Shown: positions 54,640-63,015 of the stretch, in pieces | How the letters are laid out: each line of letters starts with the position of its first letter | How positions within the stretch are numbered: position 1 is the first letter of the stretch | Assembly: GCF_014287355.1 (NCBI RefSeq) | Contig: NZ_JACOPE010000001.1 | Span: forward strand, 2,852,001-2,916,000 | Reading direction: 5' to 3' | DNA length: 64,000 bases | DNA from: Ruminococcus hominis | GTDB lineage: Bacteria; Bacillota; Clostridia; Lachnospirales; Lachnospiraceae | Program-made: the position numbers and the translations under genes | Notes under the pieces: model-generated | Databases searched by the model: none | What the model saw: the letters and a program-made list of their open reading frames with translations, nothing else | Told to the model about the DNA's origin: nothing

Positions 54640-55790
54640 GCTTGTTTTCCGACAAAGGTTAATCTAATTTTTCTTCCGTCGTGTCCCCGCTCTGTTTTAT
54701 ACTGGATTCCATATTCCAGAATCAATCGTTCCAGGCTGACATTTAATTTTCGTGATAATGCGTTCGGCTGCATTTCCACCTGCAATACTTCCACAAGCTC
54801 TGTTGCTGTTCCTGCCCACTCTGGCGTAGTTTCTGTTACAAGTTCTTTGATTTTTTCCAACACTGGATCTTCTGGTTCTTTCCAAAGTTCTGTTTCTGTC
54901 TTGGTAAGTTCCCAGACACATCTCTCCCGATTAAAGTTCAACCACAGTTTCTGATCCTGCTGGTCACGCCCTGCCACTTCCAGAACTGCCTTATTATCTG
55001 TCCGTTTTTCTTTCTGCATGACGAATGCTCCATCCGCAGCTCCAAGCAATCCATTCGTGCCAGAAATCATATCAAAACTATCTGAAGATTCCATTTTCCT
55101 TGTATGATGCACAACCAGAAAACAGATACCATATTTATCACTGAATGCTTTCAGCTTCGTTACAATCTCGTAATCGCTGGCATAACTGAATTTATCTCCA
55201 CCGACCTCTCGAACCTTCTGAAGAGTATCAATGATAATCAATCTTGCGTCTTTATGCTCTGTTACAAACGTTACAAGCTGTTTTTCCAGTCCGTCATTGA
55301 GCGATTTAGATTTTGTAGCGAAATAGAAATTCTCACTGCCTTCCATTCCAAACATCTGTGATAACCGCTTTTGCAACCTTGCATAATCATCTTCTAATGC
55401 CAGATACAGAACCGTTCCCTGTCTGACTGAAAAGCCCCACAATGGAAGTCCCTCACTGATGTGATAGCCGATCTGTGCCATAAAGAATGATTTTCCAATT
55501 TTCGGCGGACCGACAAACAGGTAAGTTCCGTTATACAGAAGTCCATCTACAATTGGCAGTTTTGGTGGATATGCGGTATCGTATAATTCCATCATAGAAA
55601 CTGTTTCCAGATCATCTGGATTCTTTTTACTTGCTGATTTTTCTGTATTTTCCGCATTATTTGTGGCTTGCAGATTGCCCTTACCGGGCAAATCTGCTAT
55701 ACTTTGGTTGGTTAATTTATTACTTGATGGCTGTTCCACATCTGCGCCAACAGATGCAATCGGAGCAGTCATTTTTTCTTTTGCTGTCAT
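54636..55790 (-). CDS. RepA-like AAA ATPase of the IME
   Basis: 384 residues. Walker A YLFVGPPKIGKSFFMAQIGY near residue 95, Walker B RLIIIDTLQKV, then VVHHTRK and SGTNGLLGAADGAF, as in the AAA_25/RepA hexameric helicases of plasmids. Residues 1-60 are low-complexity. The C-terminal 100 residues look like a winged helix. It may give the element a replicative phase after excision. Overlaps its upstream neighbour by 4 bp. Confidence 0.85.
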   Translation of the reverse strand: MTAKEKMTAPIASVGADVEQPSSNKLTNQSIADLPGKGNLQATNNAENTEKSASKKNPDDLETVSMMELYDTAYPPKLPIVDGLLYNGTYLFVGPPKIGKSFFMAQIGYHISEGLPLWGFSVRQGTVLYLALEDDYARLQKRLSQMFGMEGSENFYFATKSKSLNDGLEKQLVTFVTEHKDARLIIIDTLQKVREVGGDKFSYASDYEIVTKLKAFSDKYGICFLVVHHTRKMESSDSFDMISGTNGLLGAADGAFVMQKEKRTDNKAVLEVAGRDQQDQKLWLNFNRERCVWELTKTETELWKEPEDPVLEKIKELVTETTPEWAGTATELVEVLQVEMQPNALSRKLNVSLERLILEYGIQYKTERGHDGRKIRLTFVGKQA

Positions 55791-56110
55791 TCATTTTCCC
55801 CTTTCAATCCATACAATGTCTCTGCGACCAATCTCAGGGTACTCAGCAACTCTTCGTTTTCCTCACTGCATTTTTCCAGATGTTTCAATTCTTCATAAAT
55901 CTCTGCCATCTGATTTCGCAATGCTTTATACACTCTTGGATTTCCCTGTACCACAATTTCCCGATCAGTTAATCGTTTTATGATATAGTCCTGCTTGCTA
56001 AGTCCTGACAATCGGACACATGCATCAATTTGCTCTGCTTCTTCCGTGGATACCCGGAATGCTACGATTTTGTTTCTCCATCTTCCTTTACTGTCCAGAT
56101 TTTTCTCCAT
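55787..56110 (-). CDS. MobC-like relaxosome protein
   Basis: 107 residues: VAFRVSTEEAEQIDACVRLS then GLSKQDYIIKRL is a ribbon-helix-helix of the MobC/mobilization type, followed by a helical tail. It helps the relaxase open oriT. Start overlaps the integrase end by 23 bases. Confidence 0.75.
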   Translation of the reverse strand: MEKNLDSKGRWRNKIVAFRVSTEEAEQIDACVRLSGLSKQDYIIKRLTDREIVVQGNPRVYKALRNQMAEIYEELKHLEKCSEENEELLSTLRLVAETLYGLKGENE

Positions 56111-57188
56111 TTAATTTTTCCATCCTTTCAATATCCAACTGTTCTGCCATCTGTGTCTGCTCACTTGGAAACAGATGTGCATATCGGTAAGTGATATCAA
56201 TGCTCTCATGTCCCATTCGGTCTGCGATTGCTAATACCGTAAATCCCATATTGATCAACAACGATACATGGGAATGTCTCAAATCATGCACACGGATTCG
56301 CTTCACCCCAGACACTTTTGATCCTCTGTTCATTTCATGATGCAGATAAGATTTGGAAATTGTGAAAATCCGTTCGTCCTCTTTCGGCTCATACAGCATT
56401 TTCAGATAATCCTGCATCTCATCACACAAAAACTGTGGCATCTTAATGGTTCGATTACTTTTTAACGTCTTTGGTGGTGTAATCACATCTTCTCGGTGCA
56501 GTCTCTGATAGGACTTGTTAATCCGTAGTGTATGCGTTTCAAAATTGAAATCTGTCGGTGTAAGTGCTAATAATTCGCCCATACGAAGCCCACACCAGTA
56601 AAGTATTTCAAATGCATAATAGGAAACAGGCTTGTCCATCATGACATCTGCAAATTTCAGATATTCTTCCTTTGTCCAGAACAACATTTCCCGATGCTCC
56701 TCTTTTCCCATATTTCCTGCTTTCTGCGCTGGATTAGATGGAAGATGGTAAAAATTAACTGCATGGTTGAAAATAGCACTTAACTGACTGTGAATTTTCT
56801 GCAGATAAGAGGCGGAATACGGTTTTCCATTTGGTTGCCGGATCGCAAACAGTTCATTCTGCCATGCAATAATGTCCCTTGGCTCAATTTCTCCTATCTT
56901 ACGCTTTCCGAAATAAGGAAGAATTTTAGTTCTGGCAATATTCGTCTTCGTTCCCCAGGTATTATCACGAATTCGATTTTGCATATCCTCCACATAAATC
57001 TCATAAAAGCTTTCGAAAGTCATGTCCAGTTTGGCTTCTTTCTTCAGCAATAGCTCTCGTTCCCACATCTGCGCTTCTCGTTTTGTAGGAAATCCTCTTT
57101 TGGATGACTGGTGCGTTTCTCCTGTCCAATCGGTATAACGATAGACTACTCGCCACTTTCCAGTGGCATTATCTTTATGAATACTCAT
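56088..57188 (-). CDS. int: Tn916-type tyrosine integrase
   Basis: 366 residues. Residues 1-50 are an arm-binding domain (GKWRVVYRYTDWTGETHQSS), then a SAM-like core-binding domain. The catalytic domain has Arg in WCGLRMGELLAL, HxxR in VHDLRHSHVSLL, His in MGHESIDITY and the Tyr nucleophile in RYAHLFP. It integrates and excises the element. The paired heptamers near both ends fit its arm sites. Confidence 0.92.
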   Translation of the reverse strand: MSIHKDNATGKWRVVYRYTDWTGETHQSSKRGFPTKREAQMWERELLLKKEAKLDMTFESFYEIYVEDMQNRIRDNTWGTKTNIARTKILPYFGKRKIGEIEPRDIIAWQNELFAIRQPNGKPYSASYLQKIHSQLSAIFNHAVNFYHLPSNPAQKAGNMGKEEHREMLFWTKEEYLKFADVMMDKPVSYYAFEILYWCGLRMGELLALTPTDFNFETHTLRINKSYQRLHREDVITPPKTLKSNRTIKMPQFLCDEMQDYLKMLYEPKEDERIFTISKSYLHHEMNRGSKVSGVKRIRVHDLRHSHVSLLINMGFTVLAIADRMGHESIDITYRYAHLFPSEQTQMAEQLDIERMEKLNGEKSGQ

Positions 57189-57209
57189 ACAAATTCTCCT
57201 CTCTTTCTC

Positions 57210-57392
57210 TTACATTTCGCTGTAACATACTTTTTTGCGGAAATAATTGGTGTTTACTCTGCCAGCTACCGTAAGATAACCCAGCTTCTTTAATTCTTCA
57301 TTTAGCTGTTTGACAATCTTATAAGCATAAGACTTAGAAACACCCAGTTCCGCTGCTACTTCTTCTACTGTCATAAAAGTTCTGTTCGTCAC
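57210..57392 (-). CDS. xis: Excisionase-type HTH protein
   Basis: 60 residues, MTVEEVAAELGVSKSYAYKI then VKQLNEELKKLGYLTVAGRV: the short winged helix used by Tn916-like Xis. It lies 21 bases before int. It would bend the ends and favour excision. Confidence 0.8.
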   Translation of the reverse strand: MTNRTFMTVEEVAAELGVSKSYAYKIVKQLNEELKKLGYLTVAGRVNTNYFRKKVCYSEM

Positions 57393-57623
57393 ATTGCATC
57401 TCTCCTTTCTTATTAACGCAATTTGTTTAAGTTGTTACATTTGCATGATACTAAACATTTTAATTTAAGTCGAGCAGTTTTATAAGAATATTAAATTTTT
57501 TTGTTTAAGTTCTTCTTGCTATCTAAAATTGCTCATGCTATACTGAACCTAAACAGAATTGTTTTATTTTCTTCACAATTAATTATGGCAACACGAATGA
57601 CCACTATAAGGAGGCAAACAAAA

Positions 57624-58148
57624 ATGGCAATCGGACAACGTATCAAATTTTTTCGCAACCGCAAAGGCATTACACAAAAGCAACTCGGAGAGCAACTGGG
57701 ATTCAAAGGAAAAACCTCAGATGTCCGCATGGCTCAGTATGAATCTGAAGCCAGAGTTCCTAAAATCGATCTTGTAAAACAAATGTCTCAGATCTTCGAT
57801 GTCAATACTCATGCCTTAACAGTTCCAGATATTGATACTCACATAGGTCTGATGCATACACTATTTGCACTGGAAGATATGTATGGTCTAAAGGTAAAAA
57901 ATGTAGATGGACAACCTCATCTCTGCCTTGACTCTTCCATATCTGCTCCCGGCTCATCTGTCGATGAAATATTTCGTGCATGGATGGAACAAGCTGACAA
58001 ACTGGAAAACGGTGAAATCAGCAAGGAAGAATATGATGAATGGAGATATAAGTACCCGGAACTGGATACTTACCAGAAACGTGCCAAGGTACCATCTCAG
58101 GAGCTGAGTGATTACCTCGTAAAAGAATTGACTAAAAAAGAAAAATAA
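57624..58148 (+). CDS. XRE regulator of the IME
   Basis: 174 residues from MAIGQRIKFFRNRKGITQKQ; AAGGAGG ends 9 bases before this ATG, and the 41 upstream codons are non-coding. The HTH is followed by a C-terminal domain shared with the relic at 44912-45232 (GLMHTLFALEDMYGL, SKEEYDEWRYKYPEL). It is divergent from xis-int and so likely represses excision. Confidence 0.88.
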   Translation: MAIGQRIKFFRNRKGITQKQLGEQLGFKGKTSDVRMAQYESEARVPKIDLVKQMSQIFDVNTHALTVPDIDTHIGLMHTLFALEDMYGLKVKNVDGQPHLCLDSSISAPGSSVDEIFRAWMEQADKLENGEISKEEYDEWRYKYPELDTYQKRAKVPSQELSDYLVKELTKKEK

Positions 58149-58154
58149 AAGAAG

Positions 58155-58215
58155 AGACTAGAAAAACCTTACCGATATTCAGTTTTTTACTTCTGAAAAT
58201 CAGTAAGGTTTCTTT
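58155..58215 (+). terminator. Terminator after the XRE regulator
   Basis: GAAAAACCTTACCGAT pairs with ATCAGTAAGGTTTC at the right, followed by T-rich sequence. Equivalent to the terminator after the XRE relic at 45231-45299. Confidence 0.7.
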
Positions 58216-58262
58216 ATATACGTTATGAAATAAAATTTATATCTTTTGAATAATCACAAAAT

Positions 58263-58280
58263 GTTGCCATTTTGTTGCCA
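58263..58280. repeat. Paired heptamer GTTGCCA, right end of the IME
   Basis: GTTGCCA at 58263-58269 and 58274-58280, separated by TTTT. Matches the pair at 45547-45564. It follows the element's regulator and terminator, as expected for its outer end. Confidence 0.55.
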
Positions 58281-58348
58281 ATCACTAAGCAAATTTGCTT
58301 GCAGCCCGCATAAATACTGGATTCTTATGATTGTGTGGATTATTCAAA

Positions 58349-58474
58349 CTCTTGGGCGGAGAGATTTATTTGGTTATTTCTCGGTACACATTTGTGCGTT
58401 TCATTCTTCATATTCATCATATTTTGCATTTTTGTGTACCTCGCCCCAAATTTTTAGAGCCAAAATGGAGCCAA
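58349..58474. repeat. Element-end repeat, copy B (126 bp)
   Basis: About 90% identical to copy A at 32303-32428, same length, same closing pair AGAGCCA (58456-58462) and GGAGCCA (58467-58473). It is followed by the four-gene unknown operon and then the MobV block, the same order as at copy A. Confidence 0.7.
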
Positions 58475-58494
58475 TTAAATTGCTGAATCACTCA

Positions 58495-59166
58495 TCACTT
58501 TTTCTCCCGTTCTTCCTGAAGCGCTTGAATGACTTGGGTAAATCCTTTCATCTCCCGTTTTGAATTTATAGCAAATGCTTGTGCTAAAAGAACCGCTTGT
58601 GTCACCTCATCTTTTCCGGATAATTCCTTTAAAATCAATGAAGATGTCTCTGTCCTTTGCTCAAGGGGAATCGAAAGAATATAGGATATTCTTTCCGATG
58701 ATTTTTTATTTTCCTCAATAATCCTCTTATATTCGTCATTTTCCATAGACAATGGTGTCCCTAACTCATAATACGGTATCCCATTATCCGCTACAATCCA
58801 TAATAATCCAAACACTCTCTCTTTCTCAAGAGTCAATAATGAATCACTAAACACTGTATTCCAAAGAAGCGCATAAAATTCATGAACTGATAATTTCTGG
58901 CTAACCACTTTTCTTCTAACAGAATTTATTGCTTCATCAACGTATTTTCCATAAAGCTCTTTTAGACTATCCACTTCCCCCTCAGCAAAGTATCTTTCCA
59001 CTTTTACACTTTCGTCAGAATCAACTTCCCCAATTTTTTCACAGATAAACTGAAAACACTGAATTCTTTTTTCTGCATTTTCTTTCATAAGCATACTATA
59101 TAATTCATAACATAAATCCTCTAGTTCTCCGCTCCATGTCTCCAATATTTTAATGTAATTATCCAT
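58495..59166 (-). CDS. Unknown helical protein, fourth gene of cargo operon
   Basis: 223 residues from MDNYIKILETWSGELEDLCY; GGAGG lies five bases before. It is acidic and all-helical, with no recognised domain (GLLWIVADNGIPYYELGTPL is the only non-helical stretch). No catalytic motif is seen. It follows the small membrane protein gene by 13 bases. Confidence 0.6.
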   Translation of the reverse strand: MDNYIKILETWSGELEDLCYELYSMLMKENAEKRIQCFQFICEKIGEVDSDESVKVERYFAEGEVDSLKELYGKYVDEAINSVRRKVVSQKLSVHEFYALLWNTVFSDSLLTLEKERVFGLLWIVADNGIPYYELGTPLSMENDEYKRIIEENKKSSERISYILSIPLEQRTETSSLILKELSGKDEVTQAVLLAQAFAINSKREMKGFTQVIQALQEEREKK

Positions 59167-59179
59167 CTTGTCCTCCATT

Positions 59180-59548
59180 TCAATTATCAATATATTTAGT
59201 CACCCAACTACAATACAAGTCGCTAGGCAAACTGATTAGTAAAGCTAATATAGTTAAGATATCATTTCCTTTACTTCCTAAAACAATAAAATTCCAAAAC
59301 ATTCCAGCCAATATAATCATAAAAAGGAATACTATTACCACTGCCAAACCTGATATAATCCTAAATTTATCTTTCTCATGATTTACTTTATATAAATTAC
59401 CATATAGATCTGCCAAAGCAATTATAACACCCAACAAACCAATAATTTGTATTCCCTTGCTTTGTTCATCTTTCAGTAATAGTCGAATAATCAAAACTAT
59501 TAACAAAAACACAAACACTGCCCATTTATCTAACTGTTTATCTTTCAT
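59180..59548 (-). CDS. Small four-helix membrane protein, third gene of cargo operon
   Basis: 122 residues with four hydrophobic segments (AVFVFLLIVLIIRLLL, IIGLLGVIIALADLYG, AVVIVFLFMIILAGMFWNFI, ILTILALLISLPSDLYCSWV). ATGA overlap with its upstream neighbour. The family is not recognised. Small multi-pass proteins of this kind are common as membrane effectors in defence operons; that is inference. Confidence 0.6.
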   Translation of the reverse strand: MKDKQLDKWAVFVFLLIVLIIRLLLKDEQSKGIQIIGLLGVIIALADLYGNLYKVNHEKDKFRIISGLAVVIVFLFMIILAGMFWNFIVLGSKGNDILTILALLISLPSDLYCSWVTKYIDN

Positions 59549-59841
59549 GACAACTTTATTAACCTTGCTCTTTTTAATTCAAATACATCTGCATATTTTT
59601 CTTGTATCCCTATATAATCATCTTTAAATATACAATCTAAATATTTCTGTATTTCCTCAATAGTTTCATTTTTAGAATTCGCTATTTCTATTTGTATATG
59701 TCTCTTTCTCAAAAATATATAGTATTTTTTTTCATAACCTTCAACAACATCAGGCAAGCCTTTTAACTTATAATACTTCTTTGTCCTTAACAAGATTTGA
59801 ATAAGTGAAATATATTTAGGAGTAGTAATGTTAATCACCAT
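59545..59841 (-). CDS. Unknown 98-residue protein, second gene of cargo operon
   Basis: From MVINITTPKYISLIQILLRT; GGAGG eight bases upstream lies inside the previous gene. Basic, with a strand-rich middle (KKYYIFLRKRHIQIEIANS). No family recognised. It overlaps the first gene by 11 bases and the third by 4, so the set is translationally coupled. Confidence 0.55.
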   Translation of the reverse strand: MVINITTPKYISLIQILLRTKKYYKLKGLPDVVEGYEKKYYIFLRKRHIQIEIANSKNETIEEIQKYLDCIFKDDYIGIQEKYADVFELKRARLIKLS

Positions 59842-60247
59842 TTTCATTACCTCCTACAATATTCGTTATGCCGCCCAAAAAATACAATGGATTTTTTCTG
59901 TATGGAGCCTGTTTTTCTATGTAAAAATTTAAATTTTCAAATTCATCAATTATTTCATTTGTTATATTATCCTGATTCCAATCTTTCGTTTTTTTTCTAA
60001 GTTCTTCAATTAATTCATGCGAAAACCCTAATTCTTCTGCCTCTGAAAGCAATCTTTCTCTTTTTTCCTCTCTCATATACATCCGAAGACCAACATCTTT
60101 TCTATCTTCTAATGTATTCTTTTCAAGATTTTCCAATTCTTCCATACGTTGTTTTAATTGTAATTTTTCTTGTTGTATTTTCCCCAATTGGTTATCATAT
60201 TCTTCCAATGGGTTTTTCTTCCATATTCCCACAAGGATACTCTCCAT
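59831..60247 (-). CDS. Unknown coiled-coil protein, first gene of cargo operon
   Basis: 138 residues. Residues 15-75 form a charged coiled coil (QLGKIQQEKLQLKQRMEELE...). The tail KNPLYFLGGITNIVGGNENG is Gly/Asn-rich and resembles short aggregation or docking motifs. No family recognised. The weak ribosome site and AT-rich upstream DNA suggest its promoter lies at 60250-60390. Confidence 0.55.
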   Translation of the reverse strand: MESILVGIWKKNPLEEYDNQLGKIQQEKLQLKQRMEELENLEKNTLEDRKDVGLRMYMREEKRERLLSEAEELGFSHELIEELRKKTKDWNQDNITNEIIDEFENLNFYIEKQAPYRKNPLYFLGGITNIVGGNENGD

Positions 60248-60397
60248 ATCTTTTAGTATAGCATTTTTAGTATATCACACTAGAGTTTCAAACGCAATTT
60301 TAAAATACACTATCGTTGTTGACGCAAAATAAAATCTAAATTTCGCTTATCAGCGGGGCAAGTGGAATTTACTTTTTATGTAAATCCTCATTATTTC

Positions 60398-60751
60398 TCA
60401 ACTCTCATACCTAAAAAATTCCCTCGCCATCATCTCCGCCGTAGCCCGATTATACCCTTTCTTCAAATACCCATGCACAATCGTTCCAAACATACTTTTA
60501 ACCATATCATCCTCAACATCACAATATGCCTGCATTTCCCCGGATAAAGCCATTGCCACATACTCTATCGGCTTATTGTCCAATAGCTTATGAAGCTTTG
60601 CTAGCGACTGCTCTGTTGTCCGCAGAGCAGCCTCAACCTCCTCGCACTTTATTCGAAGCATATTCCCGTCAACATACCACACCTCAACATATCCATTATC
60701 CATGTTATAGGCACATTTTACAATGTTATCCAATCTATTCTCATCCATCAT
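60398..60751 (-). CDS. Small mobilizable-element protein beside MobV relaxase
   Basis: 117 residues, nearly identical to the protein at 34392-34763 (differences mostly conservative). Begins MMDENRLDNIVKCAYNMDNG. Lies 18 bases after the relaxase gene. Role unknown; the constant pairing with MobV suggests a part in mobilization or its control. Confidence 0.72.
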   Translation of the reverse strand: MMDENRLDNIVKCAYNMDNGYVEVWYVDGNMLRIKCEEVEAALRTTEQSLAKLHKLLDNKPIEYVAMALSGEMQAYCDVEDDMVKSMFGTIVHGYLKKGYNRATAEMMAREFFRYES

Positions 60752-60769
60752 ATCAATCCATCCTTTCGT

Positions 60770-62395
60770 TTATCTCGCTCCATAAGACCTGTGATACTGT
60801 ATTGCCTGACGCTCCATGCGTTCCTGCTCCTTTACCTTACCGATAATAGTATCAATTTGCTCCGCACCGGCATATCGTTTCACACGCTCCAGATCATCAG
60901 CTTTTTCCTGCAATAATTCTGTTTTTGCAGACATATCTCTAATTTTTCCTTTGTAAAATTCTACATCACTTGTGAGATCCTTAACTTTATCTCGCAGTTG
61001 AAGCACTTCCTCTTTTAATCTAACGCATTGGATTGTCAAGCTTTTTACCAGTTCCTTCAATTTGTTCACAAGAGGCAACGCTACTTTATCCCGAAATAAC
61101 TTTGCACTTGCAAATGCTCCCGGCTCTGGAAGTTGCCATTCAGGTTCTTCATCATATTTTCGAACATCACGTTGCAACAGCTTCTCTGATTGCACCATCT
61201 GATCAATTCTGCTTCTCAATTTCTTCTGTTGTATTTCAAGTTTGGCATTATCTTTCTGTAGCTTATCCTGCATTTGTTTTAATGCCTGATTATCCGATTG
61301 TAACGAAGTTTGCTTCTGCTCCAGCTTTTCATTATCCTCTTGCAATTTATTCTGTTCTTGTTCCAATCGTTGGTTCTCGGACTGTAAAACACTCTGTTTC
61401 ATCTCCAACTCGCTATTATCTGTCCGCAATTGCCATTGTTGCTGTTCCAAGTGTCGATTATCCATTCGTAGTTCCACCTTTTTTATTTCAAGGCTTGTAT
61501 TCTCCACTCGCAATTGTTGATTGCTTGCACTTAATGTTTCATTATCTCTCTGAACAGCAATACCTTTCTCTCTTGCTTTTTCAACAGCCTCCTCAGCCCT
61601 TACCTGCTTAATTGTAGTGTTCATTAGTTCCTGTTTCATAGAGGATACTGCCTGATTCAATTTAGCAACCTCTGAGGTCTTTTCCTGCTTTTGACTGTCT
61701 AATTCTGCTACTTCTTTAGCTCTCTCCTGCTTTTCAAATTCAAGCACCGACAAATGTTTCTCATGTGTACCCTTTTGCAGCCATTCCACACCATATCGCT
61801 CCATGACTGTCGCAAGTTCCTGCTTTTCTGATGCAATCCACTGATTTAATTCGGTAGCACCTCTAGTGCCACCGGTGAAGCCTTCTGCCGCTAGTGCAGA
61901 TTTTAATGATACCCTTGTATCAAGTCCTCGCTTACTTCCTGTAATATATGGTACAAAATCAATGTGCAGATGCGGTGTTTCTTCATCCATATGCAAATAT
62001 GCCGAGAATACATACAAGTTCGGATTTCTAGCTTGGAACTCATCCATAAATTCCGTTAAAATCCTTTTTGCCAACAATCCATCTTCATTTTTGGCATTCA
62101 TATCATCTTTATTTCCAATCTGAAATATCACTTCATGAAATAACTTTTCCTGCTTACCCCTCCTGATTTTTTCATAGTAATTATCAATCATGCGATCTTT
62201 CCGTTTCTGTTTTGCATTATATCGTTCCCGTGCTTCATCAAACAATTTATGATAAACCTGCTTAATATCTTCCTGGCAAAATTCCACTTTATCAGCACTT
62301 CTGTTTTTATCTACATTCTTAGCTGTAAATGCTCTGGTATTATGGTTCACAGAACCTTTTCCGATCATTGCACTTATCGTTCTCTCCATAGGCAA
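60770..62395 (-). CDS. mobV: MobV-family relaxase
   Basis: 541 residues. The N-terminal 200 hold the MobV signature: VNHNTRAFTAKNVDKNRSAD, then FSAYLHMDEETPHLHIDFVP with the His triad. Residues 230-430 are long heptad repeats (QLRTDNSELEMKQSVLQSEN...), then LPEPGAFASAKLF and a helical end. It nicks oriT for mobilization. The C-terminal half matches the relic at 34764-35525. Confidence 0.9.
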   Translation of the reverse strand: MPMERTISAMIGKGSVNHNTRAFTAKNVDKNRSADKVEFCQEDIKQVYHKLFDEARERYNAKQKRKDRMIDNYYEKIRRGKQEKLFHEVIFQIGNKDDMNAKNEDGLLAKRILTEFMDEFQARNPNLYVFSAYLHMDEETPHLHIDFVPYITGSKRGLDTRVSLKSALAAEGFTGGTRGATELNQWIASEKQELATVMERYGVEWLQKGTHEKHLSVLEFEKQERAKEVAELDSQKQEKTSEVAKLNQAVSSMKQELMNTTIKQVRAEEAVEKAREKGIAVQRDNETLSASNQQLRVENTSLEIKKVELRMDNRHLEQQQWQLRTDNSELEMKQSVLQSENQRLEQEQNKLQEDNEKLEQKQTSLQSDNQALKQMQDKLQKDNAKLEIQQKKLRSRIDQMVQSEKLLQRDVRKYDEEPEWQLPEPGAFASAKLFRDKVALPLVNKLKELVKSLTIQCVRLKEEVLQLRDKVKDLTSDVEFYKGKIRDMSAKTELLQEKADDLERVKRYAGAEQIDTIIGKVKEQERMERQAIQYHRSYGAR

Positions 62396-62447
62396 TCTTC
62401 CCCTTTCTTTTATCTGTCATATTAGCGCCGAATACGACGCAGGCTTT

Positions 62448-62540
62448 GTTACTTTCGTCGAAAGTAACGCAAAAGCACTTTTGACAGCTATCGCCATCAA
62501 AAATGCAACCTGACAAGTCAGGTTTTGCGCCCTGCCGGGA
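62448..62540. other. Likely oriT upstream of MobV
   Basis: GTTACTTTC-GTC-GAAAGTAAC (62448-62468) is a perfect 9-bp hairpin and ACCTGAC-AA-GTCAGGT (62508-62523) a perfect 7-bp one; CTGCC-TGC-GGCAG follows near 62550. The GC-rich stretch between relaxase and the next gene, with several stems, suits an origin of transfer. No gene in 62396-62658. Confidence 0.55.
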
Positions 62541-62658
62541 GCTTTTCTGCCTGCGGCAGTCAGTGTACACAAGCCTCCACTATGTCAAACACACCACATT
62601 TTCCTTATCGATTCTAACGGAAGCGTGACACGCAGCCGTTATATATGTTTAAGAAAAA

Positions 62659-62892
62659 CTACCACCGAAAACTCTCCGGCACACCTCGTCTATCCAAATA
62701 TTCCTTTCGAGCCTTTTCCTTTTCTTCTTCCATTGGTGCAGTCTTATATTTTGTATATAATTCTCTCATTACCATTGCATCCAGTTTCTTCTCCAGCCCC
62801 TGTTTTATCTGAGGCAACAGTTCCTCCTGTTCCAACATAAAATATCTCATTATCGCAACGAAAAGTTCTTCTGAAATCTGTACATTTTTCAT
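62659..62892 (-). CDS. Small helical element protein
   Basis: 77 residues from MKNVQISEELFVAIMRYFML; related to the protein at 54376-54639 (EKKLDAMVMRELYTKYKTAP against EKLDSMVKRQLYTTFKTAST). Ends KEYLDRRGVPESFRW. It also follows a RepA-like ATPase gene. Role unknown. Confidence 0.7.
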   Translation of the reverse strand: MKNVQISEELFVAIMRYFMLEQEELLPQIKQGLEKKLDAMVMRELYTKYKTAPMEEEKEKARKEYLDRRGVPESFRW

Positions 62893-63015
62893 ATCGATGC
62901 ACCATTCCTTTCCTAACTCGTTCAAGGCCGCAACACTGCAAAGTCTATATGCTTTGCAACCTTGCAAATTTTATCTCCGCAATTTCTATATAGCCTGCAA
63001 TGTTGCGTTCTTGTC

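Noticed and set aside
58495..60247. Calling the four-gene cargo a known abortive-infection system
   Set aside because: No family motif supports it; only layout and location do, so it is left as unknown.
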